DNA from: DASREM01 sp035652095
GTDB lineage: Bacteria; Acidobacteriota; Terriglobia; Terriglobales; Acidobacteriaceae
DNA: 64,000 nucleotides
Direction of reading: 5' to 3'
Assembly (NCBI GenBank): GCA_035652095.1
Contig: DASREM010000055.1
Coordinates: 310,001-374,000 of the forward strand
A model generated the notes under the pieces. That model saw only the letters and a list, made by a program, of their open reading frames with translations, did no database searches and was not told where the DNA came from. Each line of letters begins with the position of its first letter. Positions within the stretch are counted from its first letter, which is position 1. Shown piece by piece: positions 1 to 6,965 of this stretch. A program made the translations under genes and the position numbers.

Positions 1-322
1 CATCTTTGCCCTGTAGGACCGCGCTCATGATCGGCTCGACCGCGCCCTCAAGGTCAGACATCCACCCGTTATTGCAGAGCTTGCAAACCCTCCTCATCGT
101 GATGTTATTCACGGGAGGCCGCCTCACCCGCTGACGTTCCCCTGCAAGGGTCGCCCGGAACATGCTCAGGGTTTGCGCCGCGAACAGGGACCGAAACCAC
201 TGCGCGAATACATGTTCGGCAGTTTCAGAATCTGGACGATTCCGTCCGGAAGGTGTCATTCTTGTTCCGCAGAAAATGCAGGAGCGTTCGACGGTGGTGG
301 AGCTTTGAGGTGAAGTCGCCAT
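1..322 (-). CDS. HNH-like zinc-binding protein (partial, runs off the left edge)
   Basis: Reading the minus strand from an ATG at 322-320 gives 107 codons without a stop up to the window edge. The visible part has a CxxC (C-I-F-C) near residue 15, then E-H-V followed by an aromatic-rich stretch, then a second CxxC within C-K-L-C-N-N-G-W. A zinc knuckle pair with a histidine between and a C-N-N-G-W-M block is typical of small HNH-type nuclease-like proteins found in defence islands. The catalytic C-terminal part is outside the window, so nuclease activity is inferred from the zinc-binding pattern only. It diverges from the nuclease candidate at 363, with 40 bases between the two start codons. 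Confidence 0.6.
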   Translation of the reverse strand, partial: MATSPQSSTTVERSCIFCGTRMTPSGRNRPDSETAEHVFAQWFRSLFAAQTLSMFRATLAGERQRVRRPPVNNITMRRVCKLCNNGWMSDLEGAVEPIMSAVLQGKD

Positions 323-362
323 ACATTCATTATGACGCTACCTCGCCCTGGGCGGTCGAGGA

Positions 363-1289
363 ATGGGCATGACGTGGAGGGGGCGAAGAATGACCGGAAT
401 ATGGCATGAGCTACGAGACCGCGTGCGACACATTAGGGAGTTGTGTCGGGGACTCAAGATAGAACTCATTCGTGGGCAGGGTCTGGCACAGTCGCTGGAT
501 GAGGCGGAAGCGCTCGCTGATGGCAAGAAACATTCGGGACCGGCAAACGAGGCAGACGTGTTGGCCTCTGTCCGAGCCTTTCACAATGTGTGGGCACTGT
601 ACGACAGCCTAGATTCGTGCCAGACAGCCGGTCTACCGATAACAGCGCATCTAAAACAGATGACGACCGGAAGCACTGATTTCGGAGTTCCGTCCGAGCC
701 TAGCTCTGCGTTCAGGATGATCTATTACAAAGATTTCGAGGCGGAGTTGTTCATCGCTGCGTCACTGGCACGAGCCGGCTTGCCCGTGAGATTTCTCGAA
801 GAACCCAATGATCCACGAGGCGACATGCTGGTCCAGGAGGTCTTTGTTGAAGTGAAGCACCCAAATTCGGCCAAGTCATTGGAACGGCTGATGCGAAAAT
901 TCGACGGGCAGATGCGACGCACCGGCAGTGCAGGCGTGTTTGTCGCTGCGCTGGAAGACGCGTTTCGACTGGCAAGTCCAACCTCGTTCTCATCCAATCA
1001 GGAGTTTTCATCGTGGAAAGAGAAGAAAGACGATGAGGTCGAAGTGTTTGGAATAGCCTCCTTGCTGCAGGCCGCCACATTGCAGAATATCGGAGTACTG
1101 GCGCAGACATCATCCTACATTGAGATTATCAGCGACGAGACGCAATTCGTGCGCAGGACGAACGCAGTGATATACGATGAACGCAGGTACGCCGCAACTG
1201 TAAGTGAAACGCTGAAAAGCATCGCCGCGGTATTCAATCCGCACCCAACTCTCTTTTCAGAAGTGCGGGCGTTCTTCACTGCAAGGTAG
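363..1289 (+). CDS. PD-(D/E)XK-type nuclease candidate
   Basis: A 308-residue soluble protein. Residues 125-170 hold the pattern of a restriction-endonuclease-like core: an acidic helix (E128 in F-E-A-E-L), D154 in R-G-D-M, and E163-x-K165 in V-E-V-K-H. I do not recognise a named family; the N-terminal 100 residues are helical and uncharacterised. The start is uncertain: ATG 390 is preceded by a purine-rich GGAGGGGG about ten bases upstream and may be used instead of ATG 363. Its 3' end overlaps the small convergent reading frame at 1276-1434 by 14 bases. Beside an HNH-like gene and an Argonaute operon, a role in nucleic-acid defence is likely but inferred. Confidence 0.55.
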   Translation: MGMTWRGRRMTGIWHELRDRVRHIRELCRGLKIELIRGQGLAQSLDEAEALADGKKHSGPANEADVLASVRAFHNVWALYDSLDSCQTAGLPITAHLKQMTTGSTDFGVPSEPSSAFRMIYYKDFEAELFIAASLARAGLPVRFLEEPNDPRGDMLVQEVFVEVKHPNSAKSLERLMRKFDGQMRRTGSAGVFVAALEDAFRLASPTSFSSNQEFSSWKEKKDDEVEVFGIASLLQAATLQNIGVLAQTSSYIEIISDETQFVRRTNAVIYDERRYAATVSETLKSIAAVFNPHPTLFSEVRAFFTAR

Positions 1290-1434
1290 CAAGAGCACTG
1301 TCTGAAGCCTGCTCGCCTGCAGTTCGCTTCAGTTCGTTAAACGCGTACTTGATTGGACTTTCTTGTAGCAGATTGATTGTGAGTGCATAGATGATCAACA
1401 GTTTTGCAGCGGTGCTTTGTTCACCCACAAACAC
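1276..1434 (-). CDS. possible small protein (52 aa, GTG start) at the end of the Argonaute operon
   Basis: An open frame of 52 codons on the minus strand begins at GTG 1434-1432 and stops at TGA 1278-1276, about 35 bases after the stop of the metalloprotease gene and in the same direction. Its composition looks protein-like: a hydrophobic helix (K-L-L-I-I-Y-A-L) followed by a charged helix. No good ribosome-binding site is visible, and an in-frame stop lies two codons upstream of the GTG. It may be a sixth gene of the operon, the tail of a decayed gene, or chance. Confidence 0.28.
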   Translation of the reverse strand: MFVGEQSTAAKLLIIYALTINLLQESPIKYAFNELKRTAGEQASDSALATLQ

Positions 1435-1468
1435 TATTCATGTCTAAAACCCTTTTTTCGATTCCGGT

Positions 1469-2605
1469 CTAACACTTCGCTTCTAACAGTTTCTCTACCG
1501 CCTTTTTTTCCCACTGTACATATGATCCCGGATGCGTCCAAAACTGCCCCCAAGCCGCATTTAAGACCGATGTGACTGTTCCTTTTTCGGAAGGTGAAAA
1601 CACGTGAACTCCGATCTGCGTCGCGCCGCTGACAGCATACGTACTTATCTTCTTGAGTAATTCGTCGGGATAGCACCAAAAATACTCGGGTTCAGCCTTT
1701 ACTCCTAAGCTCCCCGTAAAGCAGCGCCATGCATTCTGGATATCGATCGATTCCTGACGCAGTCCCAGAAGTGCCAGTGTGGCGAGAAGTACCCGCATTC
1801 GGGCATCGTCTGCGGGATGCGATGATGCGCTTACGGTCGGAACAACAAATGGGTTTTCGCCGCGCTTTATCGCGAGATGAAGGTGTGACCACGCAAATGC
1901 GGGACCAGCGGTGATCAACGCAAATACATCGCAGTAGAATTCCGACAGCCAGGACCGAATCCAGCTCCTCTCCCAGGTTCCAAGCATGTATTCGGAGCGC
2001 ACTGGACTCTTGCGACGTTGGAGCTTCTGCGTTTCATACTGCACGTAACTTATGCATTCATCCAAGCATTTGGAAAATGAATGCTGCAGTGGCTCAATGA
2101 TCGGGTCATTTTCTTCCACTAGGATTGGATGTGCAAGTTCATGATAGAGGTCTGGTAGATGCAACAAAAAGTGCCCCTCGACCAGCGGCACAAATAGGAG
2201 CCTGAATTCGGGAAAGATGTAGAAGTAATCTCGCGAGAGAGTGGTAACAGTCGGAGTGACTGCGGGATACGCAATCTCTTTCGTGATGCGCTCCAGCAGA
2301 TCATTCAGCCTATGATCCTCGTCTTGCGCCTTGCGGAGTGCCAGAATCGCAGTCGCCTCAAGTGTATCGAGTTCCGAGACAAGTCTCTTGAACTTTCTTA
2401 GCCGCTCCGGGCGCAGGCTCTTGTCGAGCAGTCGCTGGTCTTCGATCAGCGATCCGAATTGCGCAATGAGATTGTTGAGCCGGGACCTTGCCGTTTGGGC
2501 GAGCGCGTCATAGGCTCGCGGCAGATTACGTGGGATTTTGGCTGTGAGTTCCCTGCTTCGTTCGATCAACTGCGGAACAGATCCCGTAAAGTATGCGTCC
2601 AGCAT
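1469..2605 (-). CDS. predicted zinc metalloprotease (HELAH motif) of the Argonaute operon
   Basis: A 378-residue protein, not matched to a named family. Residues 155-159 read H-E-L-A-H, the HExxH zinc-binding and catalytic motif, preceded by L-Y and set in a hydrophobic helix. Residues 222-226 read E-F-Y-C-D, followed by V-F-A and a proline-containing turn, which fits a third zinc ligand and resembles the E..A-D..F-A block of ImmA/IrrE (DUF955) peptidases, although the spacing is longer here. The first 110 residues are predicted mostly helical and charged. It starts directly after the stop of the 116-aa gene and is co-directional with the Argonaute and XRE genes. The protease call rests on the motif alone. 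I infer that its substrate may be the XRE repressor or another operon product. Confidence 0.6.
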   Translation of the reverse strand: MLDAYFTGSVPQLIERSRELTAKIPRNLPRAYDALAQTARSRLNNLIAQFGSLIEDQRLLDKSLRPERLRKFKRLVSELDTLEATAILALRKAQDEDHRLNDLLERITKEIAYPAVTPTVTTLSRDYFYIFPEFRLLFVPLVEGHFLLHLPDLYHELAHPILVEENDPIIEPLQHSFSKCLDECISYVQYETQKLQRRKSPVRSEYMLGTWERSWIRSWLSEFYCDVFALITAGPAFAWSHLHLAIKRGENPFVVPTVSASSHPADDARMRVLLATLALLGLRQESIDIQNAWRCFTGSLGVKAEPEYFWCYPDELLKKISTYAVSGATQIGVHVFSPSEKGTVTSVLNAAWGQFWTHPGSYVQWEKKAVEKLLEAKC

Positions 2606-2956
2606 CTACCGTCCCCGCATTTTAGAAAGCATACGTGTCCGCTCTGACTCCAGAGTGGACGCAAGAAGCTCAAGGTCACAAATTACTGCCTGTGACAATG
2701 ACTGGGATGTCTGTAGCGTAGCGACCAGGCTCTTCAAATCCAACCCAGAGCCCATATCCTTAATTACTGCCGAAAAATAGTTTGTTGGAAAATCCGTCGG
2801 CGCTGCAACGGCTGCTAGCTGGGTCGCAAGTTTGTTTCGCTCGGAGTCGGTCGAGCTCGAGCTTCCGAGTTTGGCACTCATAAGAACTTCATCAATTAGC
2901 GCGGCGACATCCCGCACTTTGGTATAGAGTCCCGAGTATAAGCCCGTATCACTCAA
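2606..2956 (-). CDS. small helical protein of the Argonaute operon (116 aa)
   Basis: No family is recognised. The protein is 116 residues, apparently all-helical, with a serine-rich linker near residues 32-37 and a basic C-terminus. It has no cysteine pair, signal peptide or membrane segment. Its ATG overlaps the stop of the Argonaute gene by four bases, and its own stop abuts the start of the metalloprotease gene, so it is almost certainly co-translated with both. Possible roles are a structural adaptor between the Argonaute and the protease, or an immunity or sensor subunit; nothing in the sequence decides between these. Confidence 0.55.
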   Translation of the reverse strand: MSDTGLYSGLYTKVRDVAALIDEVLMSAKLGSSSSTDSERNKLATQLAAVAAPTDFPTNYFSAVIKDMGSGLDLKSLVATLQTSQSLSQAVICDLELLASTLESERTRMLSKMRGR

Positions 2957-5379
2957 GAATTGACCTCCTCAACTCTTTCGGGAACGTAGAATTCAAGCGC
3001 GTCCGCGTCGAACGACTCAGCGTCTTCCCCGAGCCGACGATCCGTCAACTTAATTGTTATAGGGTCTTTGGCACAATCTTCTGGGCGGGTCCAAGTAAGC
3101 CCGGTCAAAAAGAACACGTCCTCCTGACAATTGCTAAGCGCCATATTGCCCTCGATACGCTTAATATGCACGGGCTGAACCGTACCCCGGCGAGGGAATG
3201 CACGTCCCGTTGCGCAAATATAACCGCTGCTTTCCTCAAAGCTAAAGTGCACCCCAATTTGCGGGTTCTCCACCCTTTCACGACCGTTCATCTCCTCAAC
3301 CTCATACACCCTTACAGATGAGGCGGTATTCTTCGGAAGCTCCAAGAACGCATATTCCGTGTTTTCGGCAAGTATCCCGGCCTTCTTTAAATCACCAATT
3401 GCAGCTTTGAGTCCGATGCGCTCTGAATTCCAGAGAATTCCGTCTCGATGGATTGCAAGCGATGCAAAAGGCAAAACATGGAGACCAGTGTCGGCTTCAG
3501 AGGAAATCACTTCCACAATCATCTTTCGCACTTGTTGGGAGAGGAGCTGCTCTTTTTGATTTGAAGTCTTGATGATGGTCCGGACCAGATCGCCTTTCTG
3601 ATTTACAAGCGTGAAGCCGGCCGTATTCTGTTTGACGTCGATTCCAACGATCAAATCCGCGTGGAGTGGAGTGGCCAACGCAAACGGCCAACGCTCGTTA
3701 GTCAGAAGGACCTTATTCAAAGCAACATTGCGCAGATAGCCGCTCAGACGACCTTGCTTTTCCGGCTTAGGCAAGTACGACCGCTGTCCGGTATTGCTCG
3801 TGACAAGCTTGTAGCTATTGTGCCCCACTTCTGAATGAATCACGGACGCGCAAATGTCAAACTCGCGCAATTTCCGAATGACCATCGCCCCAAGTTGATC
3901 GTGTTGCCGAATCCTTCGTTCTTCGGTCTCATGTATCATTACGACCGCATAGCCTGACTTCGAGCACTGCTTCTGAACAGCCTCAATGATCGAATTGCCC
4001 TGGTCCACAAAATTTCGCTTGAGGCGGTCATTATATGTAACTACTTCGGGACTGTAGACCGGTGGATGCGGGAAGAACTCCGCCACCGTCTTGATCAAGT
4101 CCCTAGTGAATGCGGGACCAAAGCCATCCTGGACACTCTGCGGAAGAATCAGATATTGCCTTTGCAGGGGATCCCGAACGTAAAAACCTGCGCGCGGATC
4201 GCGCAACATCGCAAGCCGTGCTCTTCCGATGCCGTCAATATCTACATGCTTGGCTCCTTGAGTGCCACGGACAGAAAGCTTCGTACCATTCCCAAACTCG
4301 TAATCCGGCAAGAAAAATATCTTGCCGGGCACAGCCTCAGGCTCAGTGGAAACTTTCAAGGAGCAATTGGAAAAGCGTAGATTTTGCAGGTACTTCCGAA
4401 CGAATGCCCTCGTTGCAGAATATCGTTGGTGCGGCGCGAGAAGAGCGTTGGGACGATTCTTCTCAGCAGTATCAAAACTATCCAAGACTGGAAAACAAAG
4501 AGCCGCCGGGGCTGCCCTAAGTTCGCCTCTGTTGCTGGAATAGAGTACAACCGAGGCATCTCCCGACAAAGATGCAAGCTCTTGAGGAATCGGTTTTTGA
4601 GATTCACGCCCAATAAACTCTAGAAGATTCGGCTTTCCTTCGACATTGGTAAGAATGTATTCGCTTGTTGTCACGTCGGCAAACTCGCGAAGTTGGATCT
4701 CATACCATTTGTGTCCGTAGTGGTAGATGCAATGTCTGCCCTTATAAGGCCTGAACTCCGGTCGCGTTAGCCCCATGGGCAGCGGCTGCTGCTGCACATA
4801 CTTGTTAGCCACATCCACACAGAGACCGAGACCCGAATTCGTCAGCGGGATAACTCGAACGCTGAAGCCCTGGAAGTGTGATATCCCTTGCGAACATTGA
4901 AGAGGACGCTTCTCGAAGAACGGTCGACCGGCACCTGGTTGCCAGAGATGAGAATGGCTCGAAAGAGGATTCTGAATCATGAAATTTAGGAAGCGTGCAG
5001 CAATCTCCTGATCTTCGTTGTCTCTCGCGGTGAAATCAAGCTCATGAGTTTCATCGGTTGGGTCGAGGTAGACCGTTGTTCGAACCAGTGAAAATGGCGA
5101 CTGCGGCCTGCCGGCGTCGTCACGTACTACCAGAAATATGCCCTCTTCGCCTCGGTCAGTAATTGTGGCGGGTGTCCGAAGAGCATAACTTAGGCTCTTG
5201 ATCAGGAGCTGTTTGTTCTGGTAGTACTCGGGCTGCTCCTTGCTGAGACCTCTGATCCGATATAGTCGATATTTCGCATTTAACTCATCGAGGTTGAGAA
5301 TGCGGAAAATGTTTGTCCGTAGTGTGGTCACTGGACGCTCCTCTCCCAACAAACTTTCTTGAACGCGCAGCTCTGGCAT
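2953..5379 (-). CDS. long prokaryotic Argonaute with apparently intact PIWI site
   Basis: An 808-residue protein with the layout of a long pAgo: an N-terminal domain, a region at about 165-285 that would hold the PAZ-like domain, a MID-like segment around 465-530, and a PIWI domain from about 575 to the end. In PIWI the G-I-D-V block places D581, I-H-R-D-G places D646, E610 lies where the glutamate finger is expected, and D780 in K-L-T-D-R-R is a candidate fourth residue. The spacing (29, 36 and 134) is close to that of Thermus Argonaute, so guide-directed cleavage is plausible. A T-G-R-A-F ... R-R-G-T-V-Q-P stretch is also typical of PIWI. The start overlaps the Cas4-like gene by 52 bases, so a later start is possible. 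It presumably acts in the cytoplasm against invading nucleic acid. Confidence 0.85.
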   Translation of the reverse strand: MPELRVQESLLGEERPVTTLRTNIFRILNLDELNAKYRLYRIRGLSKEQPEYYQNKQLLIKSLSYALRTPATITDRGEEGIFLVVRDDAGRPQSPFSLVRTTVYLDPTDETHELDFTARDNEDQEIAARFLNFMIQNPLSSHSHLWQPGAGRPFFEKRPLQCSQGISHFQGFSVRVIPLTNSGLGLCVDVANKYVQQQPLPMGLTRPEFRPYKGRHCIYHYGHKWYEIQLREFADVTTSEYILTNVEGKPNLLEFIGRESQKPIPQELASLSGDASVVLYSSNRGELRAAPAALCFPVLDSFDTAEKNRPNALLAPHQRYSATRAFVRKYLQNLRFSNCSLKVSTEPEAVPGKIFFLPDYEFGNGTKLSVRGTQGAKHVDIDGIGRARLAMLRDPRAGFYVRDPLQRQYLILPQSVQDGFGPAFTRDLIKTVAEFFPHPPVYSPEVVTYNDRLKRNFVDQGNSIIEAVQKQCSKSGYAVVMIHETEERRIRQHDQLGAMVIRKLREFDICASVIHSEVGHNSYKLVTSNTGQRSYLPKPEKQGRLSGYLRNVALNKVLLTNERWPFALATPLHADLIVGIDVKQNTAGFTLVNQKGDLVRTIIKTSNQKEQLLSQQVRKMIVEVISSEADTGLHVLPFASLAIHRDGILWNSERIGLKAAIGDLKKAGILAENTEYAFLELPKNTASSVRVYEVEEMNGRERVENPQIGVHFSFEESSGYICATGRAFPRRGTVQPVHIKRIEGNMALSNCQEDVFFLTGLTWTRPEDCAKDPITIKLTDRRLGEDAESFDADALEFYVPERVEEVNS

Positions 5380-6263
5380 GTATTTCCAAAACGTGCGACG
5401 GCGAAATCCTCTGCAGACAGGTCAGTAGCTTTCTTGCCACCGGTCGCCAACAACATTTCTGTCGCTGTCGCAGCGATATGGTCCTCTGTGCGTTGGAGTT
5501 CCTCTTCGGTGGGTTTATATCTTCGGACCTTATTGGTCAGCAGTTGCACTTCCACCAGCTCAACCTCAGTTGCCTCTGTAGGGTGAGGTATTGGGAAATC
5601 CTTGTGCGGCTTGCAACGAGTGAGCGCCAGCGCGTAGGTCGCCAATTGGAGCCATGCTTCATCAATGCCAAATACATGCACTTTCCAGTCGAAAATGATG
5701 GGTGCTCTGTCTGGGAAGAAGGCGATGAGATCGGGCACAGCACGAACAGTAACTCCTGCCGCAGAAAACATTAGCGCACGCTGTGCAACCAAGTATTTTG
5801 CGCCCTTCATGAGATCCTTCACTTCGGTCAGCTGGAAAAAATTCCTGAGAGCGGCCTCGACCTCGATCTTTGCGATCTCGACTTCGGACTGAGCGATGGA
5901 ACCGCCATACTCCATACAATGTAGGGCAGCAAATTTGTTGCCCATAGCCGCGGGAGAAAATCCCGCGGAAAAGAGCTCGTGTCTTTGTGCGCAAGCCAAC
6001 TGCTGCAACAGCATCTTCCTCGCTACGGATTTTGCAGTCTCAAGCGTAATGGCACGTCGCTGCCGCACTGCGGGTATCACGGTTTCCGAGATTACCGAAT
6101 CGACAAGTTGTCCCCGCCATGCGCTGATGCTCTGAAGCTTACTCAAGAGGTACAGTTCTCTCCTCGCCGCATCTTTCGAGATTGCGTTTCCAGCAATCGT
6201 CTTGTAGTACCACTGACGCTGGCATCGCTTGAAGGTTTTGCTGTCAGAAATTGACCACCTCAT
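5328..6263 (-). CDS. Cas4/RecB-like PD-(D/E)XK nuclease with Fe-S-type cysteines
   Basis: A 311-residue protein with the marks of the Cas4/AddB branch of the PD-(D/E)XK superfamily. C14 lies in an N-terminal S-K-T-F-K-R-C-x-R-x-W-Y-Y block. The core has D178 (V-P-D-L-I), D192-W-K194 as the (D/E)xK motif, and a Q206-xxx-Y210 helix. C296, C299 and C305 close the protein in a Cx2Cx5C pattern, so the four cysteines could hold a [4Fe-4S] cluster. Cas4 relatives cut or trim DNA ends. Its start overlaps the XRE stop by four bases and its end overlaps the Argonaute start, which suggests it works with the Argonaute, for example in guide generation or target degradation. No cas1, cas2 or CRISPR array is present here. 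Confidence 0.8.
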   Translation of the reverse strand: MRWSISDSKTFKRCQRQWYYKTIAGNAISKDAARRELYLLSKLQSISAWRGQLVDSVISETVIPAVRQRRAITLETAKSVARKMLLQQLACAQRHELFSAGFSPAAMGNKFAALHCMEYGGSIAQSEVEIAKIEVEAALRNFFQLTEVKDLMKGAKYLVAQRALMFSAAGVTVRAVPDLIAFFPDRAPIIFDWKVHVFGIDEAWLQLATYALALTRCKPHKDFPIPHPTEATEVELVEVQLLTNKVRRYKPTEEELQRTEDHIAATATEMLLATGGKKATDLSAEDFAVARFGNTCQSCAFKKVCWERSVQ

Positions 6264-6604
6264 CTTGGCAGGCGTCCCGGGCGCTTAGAGCGAAGGAAGG
6301 CTAGATAGTCCGCGAGTGCCTCCTCCTCGTCTGCGGTTGTTGGGCCTAGTCGCGCGTGGAGAGAAGAGCCTGAATCGCTCACCGATGGCAAGGGATACCC
6401 CGCTAATTTCAGAATATCCACAAAGTCGACGCGATAGAGCTCTGCGAGTTTCTTCAGCATCTTTGGGGAAGGCTGCTGGACCCTCCCATTCTCCAATTGA
6501 CTCAAGTATGCATTAGAAATTCCCGTCTCCGCCTCCACCGCTCGAAGCGTAAGATTGGCCCTCTTACGGAATTCCGCCAAATGCTGTCCGACCTTTTTCC
6601 CCAT
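6260..6604 (-). CDS. XRE-family transcriptional regulator of the Argonaute operon
   Basis: I place the start at the ATG at 6604, giving 114 residues. Residues 6-62 form a typical XRE/Cro helix-turn-helix with the T-G-I-S-N-A-Y-L-S-Q-L-E-N-G recognition region. The C-terminal 50 residues are a charged tail with an acidic helix. A longer open frame extends upstream to 6835, but its translation is low-complexity and would bury the promoter, so I reject it. The gene is first in the operon, overlaps the nuclease gene by four bases, and sits beneath a promoter with a palindrome across its -35 box. Autorepression of the operon is the likely role. Confidence 0.85.
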   Translation of the reverse strand: MGKKVGQHLAEFRKRANLTLRAVEAETGISNAYLSQLENGRVQQPSPKMLKKLAELYRVDFVDILKLAGYPLPSVSDSGSSLHARLGPTTADEEEALADYLAFLRSKRPGRLPR

Positions 6605-6610
6605 GCTTGC

Positions 6611-6639
6611 TATTATGAACAAGTTGCTTGATATGTCAA
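6611..6639 (-). promoter_or_regulatory. promoter of the XRE-nuclease-Argonaute operon (probably leaderless)
   Basis: On the minus strand a TTGACA (6639-6634) and an ATAATA (6616-6611) are separated by exactly 17 bases, close to the sigma-70 consensus. The XRE start codon begins six bases after the -10 box, where transcription itself should start, so the message appears to be leaderless. Confidence 0.65.
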
Positions 6640-6642
6640 GCA
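6625..6642. promoter_or_regulatory. palindromic operator overlapping the -35 box
   Basis: The site is a perfect inverted repeat with seven-base arms TGCTTGA and TCAAGCA around a four-base centre. It covers the -35 hexamer of the promoter reading into the XRE gene. XRE repressors bind such dyads, so autoregulation is inferred. A second, smaller CAAG/CTTG dyad (6620-6630) overlaps it and may be a further half-site. Confidence 0.55.
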
Positions 6643-6965
6643 GATTAATATGGAATAGACCGGCTCCGTACCGCTCGGCTCTAGAAATGAGGATCTCCAA
6701 CAAGAATAGAAAGTGAAAGTAATAAAATGGACCGGTAGGTCCGGACAGGAAGGATCTGGTTCGTTGGACAAATTCGCTGAACTCATGCTGCCGCCTGACG
6801 AACGTAGACACGATATCCGCTGCCAAATTGCTCACGGGTAGCGCATATCCTGTCTGGTTTGTTATATTTACGAGGCCTTTGCACTCAGATGTATTGTCTA
6901 CCCCCGACCTGACGGTTCTGGCAAAGTCGTCGGTTAGTCTTCAAGAAGGGCCTCAAGAAAGAGCC
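6643..6965. other. intergenic region between the two divergent defence operons
   Basis: About 320 bases separate the Argonaute-operon promoter from the chosen helicase start. An open frame in phase with the helicase covers 6828-6965, but its translation looks unlike the family and I treat it as noncoding. A T-A-rich TATATT at 6863-6868 could be a -10 box for the helicase operon, without a convincing -35. I see no terminator or RNA gene. Confidence 0.4.

Noticed and set aside
6605..6835. A 77-residue upstream extension of the XRE gene
   Set aside because: The extension is not HTH-like and would cover the promoter and operator; ATG 6604 gives a standard XRE protein.
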